Origin: SAR202 cluster bacterium bin22
GTDB taxonomy: Bacteria; Chloroflexota; Dehalococcoidia; Lucifugimonadales; UBA3495
Direction of reading: 5' to 3'
Assembly (NCBI GenBank): GCA_002238505.1
Contig: MPMM01000008.1
Span: 98,589 to 138,970, forward strand
Length of the DNA: 40,382 nt
The position numbers were made by a program, and so were the translations under genes. The notes under the pieces were generated by a model that saw nothing but the letters and a program-made list of their open reading frames with translations, ran no database searches and was not told the DNA's origin. Below are positions 38,994 to 40,382 of this stretch, one piece after another. The first letter of the stretch is position 1; each line of letters opens with the position of its first letter.

Positions 38994-40298
38994 TTACTGA
39001 TCTTGTCCGAAGGGGTCGCCATAGTACCAGCGGTCAATTATCTCTTCGGCGATGGCTGCGTCGGCGGTAGAGGCATCGACTACGAATGCCTGCTTTACGT
39101 AGCAGAGCCTCCGTTCCACGCCGCCGCATATGGTCGCGTGGTTTGAGTTACTGAAATCCATTTCAAGTTTTCGGAATTTTTGCTGGAAGCTATGAGGGCC
39201 CAGGCTGTTTTTCAGTTCCTCGAAGAAACCACCCCCAAGAACGAAGTCGCAGTTTGACCTGCCAATTATTCCATGAACATCTTCGTTTTGTTCTTCTTTT
39301 AGTTTGGCTTCCAGCCTGTCCAGCTCCTGCATATTTGGGGCGAGGATGCAGAACCCGATACGATTGGCGACTCGTCTGCCTGCAAGTCGTTCGGTTTCCT
39401 TTCTCAAGGCTTCGACCCCTCCGGCAGTTAGCCATGACTCCCCACCTCCCCAATGGAATACAGCTGCCCAGTGAGCCAGCGTCGGAAAGTCTTCTGCAGT
39501 TATCCGTTTATCCGTAAAGACGATGCCCCCCTTTAATGTTGAACTCCCATTGAGCAGCACATCGGCCTGCAATACTCCGACGAAGGACGTTGGAATGGGC
39601 TGACGCATGTAATCTTCCTGGATACGGAATGCCTCCTCCAGGAGGTCTAGGGTTTCAAAGGTACCGGGGCTTGTGTAGATAGCTGCCAGAGTGACCTCGC
39701 CAGCTCGGGGAAGCATTATTGTACGCGTCTCCAGTCTGGACTTCTCGGGGTCAAGCAACGTATTAAGCAATTCCGAACGGTCTATTGTGAGTTCGCTTTT
39801 AAAGTGAAGGGCGCCCTTCAGAAAAGCTACAATCGTGGTCTCCCGGTCAGTAATACCATCCTGCAATGCGGGATGGGACATTATTTCTTCAACCCTGGGC
39901 CCCAGGTTGCCCCACGACTGTATTTCGGACAATGACTTCATCGCTGCCACGTCCATGGGCTCAACAGATTCCAGGAAGGGCATTGAAACAATCTCGAGAG
40001 CCATTGGGCCGTAGTCAAATGCGTATCTCTCTTGTGAAATTCCTTTCAGGTATCTAACTAGACGGAATTCATACTCGCCCAGGCCGTCTTTTACCCAGGG
40101 TTTGGCCAAAAGCTTGAGAAGCACAGGTTCTGCGATCGCGGCGAACTCCTTAAATTGCAGTACATGCGATTTCTCTATGTCCGTTAGCCCGTCCCTTACC
40201 CACGGGAGATTACCGATAGTGGTGGCAGAGTCCGGAAAGAGGATCTCCATATAGATGTCAATAATCAGGAACATTAGGCCAGTGATATTCACAGACAT
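38994..40298 (-). CDS. Peptidase-like protein with degenerate active site (Chloroflexota-type repeat protein)
   Basis: The 434-residue protein has an N-terminal hydrophobic stretch (TGLMFLIIDIYMEILF), helical repeats with the motif LPWVRDGLTDIEKSHVLQF, KPWVKDGLGEYEFRLVRYL and HPALQDGITDRETTIVAFL, then a domain starting near residue 192 (TIMLPRAGEVTLAAIYTSPG). Related Dehalococcoidia proteins I recall carry an HExxH zinc-peptidase motif (HEVAHYYW-like) at the spot where this one reads HWAAVFHW (276-283). Catalytic Glu and second His are missing, so it is probably not a peptidase. Location is uncertain: the N-terminus could be a weak signal anchor. Composition is AT-richer than neighbours. The last 84 bases of the window hold nothing recognised. 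Confidence 0.65.
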   Translation of the reverse strand: MSVNITGLMFLIIDIYMEILFPDSATTIGNLPWVRDGLTDIEKSHVLQFKEFAAIAEPVLLKLLAKPWVKDGLGEYEFRLVRYLKGISQERYAFDYGPMALEIVSMPFLESVEPMDVAAMKSLSEIQSWGNLGPRVEEIMSHPALQDGITDRETTIVAFLKGALHFKSELTIDRSELLNTLLDPEKSRLETRTIMLPRAGEVTLAAIYTSPGTFETLDLLEEAFRIQEDYMRQPIPTSFVGVLQADVLLNGSSTLKGGIVFTDKRITAEDFPTLAHWAAVFHWGGGESWLTAGGVEALRKETERLAGRRVANRIGFCILAPNMQELDRLEAKLKEEQNEDVHGIIGRSNCDFVLGGGFFEELKNSLGPHSFQQKFRKLEMDFSNSNHATICGGVERRLCYVKQAFVVDASTADAAIAEEIIDRWYYGDPFGQDQ

Positions 40299-40382
40299 CC
40301 AGCCACGCTGATCACCGGAGTTATGTACTTTTATCAGGTTGCAGTTGACCGGTCAATCACCCCCTTGCCATCCAGGAGCTTT

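Overview
The window looks like a chromosomal contig of a Chloroflexota bacterium, most likely class Dehalococcoidia and possibly the SAR202 clade. This is inferred from gene content rather than from a tree: an uninterrupted tuf-rpmG-secE-nusG-rplK-rplA-rplJ-rplL block with no rpoBC after it, two flavin-dependent luciferase-like monooxygenases, a DUF1800/DUF1501/NHL gene trio, and a 434-residue protein of a type I associate with Dehalococcoidia. Most genes are GC-rich. Three patches (about 4713-6549, 36600-37700 and 38990-40300) read visibly AT-richer and carry defence-, toxin- or orphan-type genes.

Layout. Positions 1-4712: the 3' part of an arylsulfotransferase-like propeller, a PIG-L deacetylase with a hairpin-rich leader, a ribbon-helix-helix antitoxin with a frameshifted RelE-type toxin, a DUF885 protein and an EthD-like protein. 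Positions 4713-6332: an unknown 267-residue protein translationally coupled to a PIN-domain nuclease. Positions 6495-10335: a DUF1800-DUF1501-NHL operon with its own terminator. Positions 10474-11932: small orphan genes, including a partly duplicated membrane coiled-coil gene. Positions 12009-17353: the translation/transcription block on the minus strand. It starts at a near-consensus promoter, passes an early intrinsic terminator, then tRNA-Thr(UGU), tRNA-Tyr(GUA), tRNA-Thr(GGU), tuf, rpmG, secE, nusG, rplK, rplA, an L10-type leader with attenuator, rplJ and rplL. Positions 17502-21751: a two-subunit ThDP decarboxylase-like enzyme and an MMPL transporter. Positions 22517-26218: a System I cytochrome c maturation locus (ccmE divergent from ccmA/B/C/D) whose CcmE is of the CxxxY type. 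Positions 26786-29096: five consecutive small membrane-protein genes, three with an N-terminal zinc ribbon (DUF4234, zinc-ribbon DUF4234, zinc-ribbon RDD, zinc-ribbon CD225, DUF2752). Positions 29604-40298: an F420/FMN monooxygenase, an isocitrate-lyase/PEP-mutase family enzyme, a broken S23 four-helix-bundle gene, a possible 2H-like protein, acetyl-CoA synthetase, a REP-associated tyrosine transposase (RAYT) with its palindromes, a lone HicB, a lone HsdR_N-type endonuclease domain protein, a frameshifted monooxygenase with a 13-C tract, and a degenerate peptidase-like protein.

Intergenic DNA is rich in small non-autonomous elements. I could compare copies of three families directly: A (about 164 bp, TA-flanked), B (134 bp, with 10-bp target duplications) and D (about 98 bp, 17-bp terminal inverted repeats). 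A single element C has inverted ends. There are also a REP/RAYT family, TAACTTC-type short repeats and a 120-bp tandem repeat. The strongest candidates for something undescribed are the zinc-ribbon membrane-protein cluster, the 267-residue/PIN bicistron, and the RAYT whose own coding region contains its palindrome.
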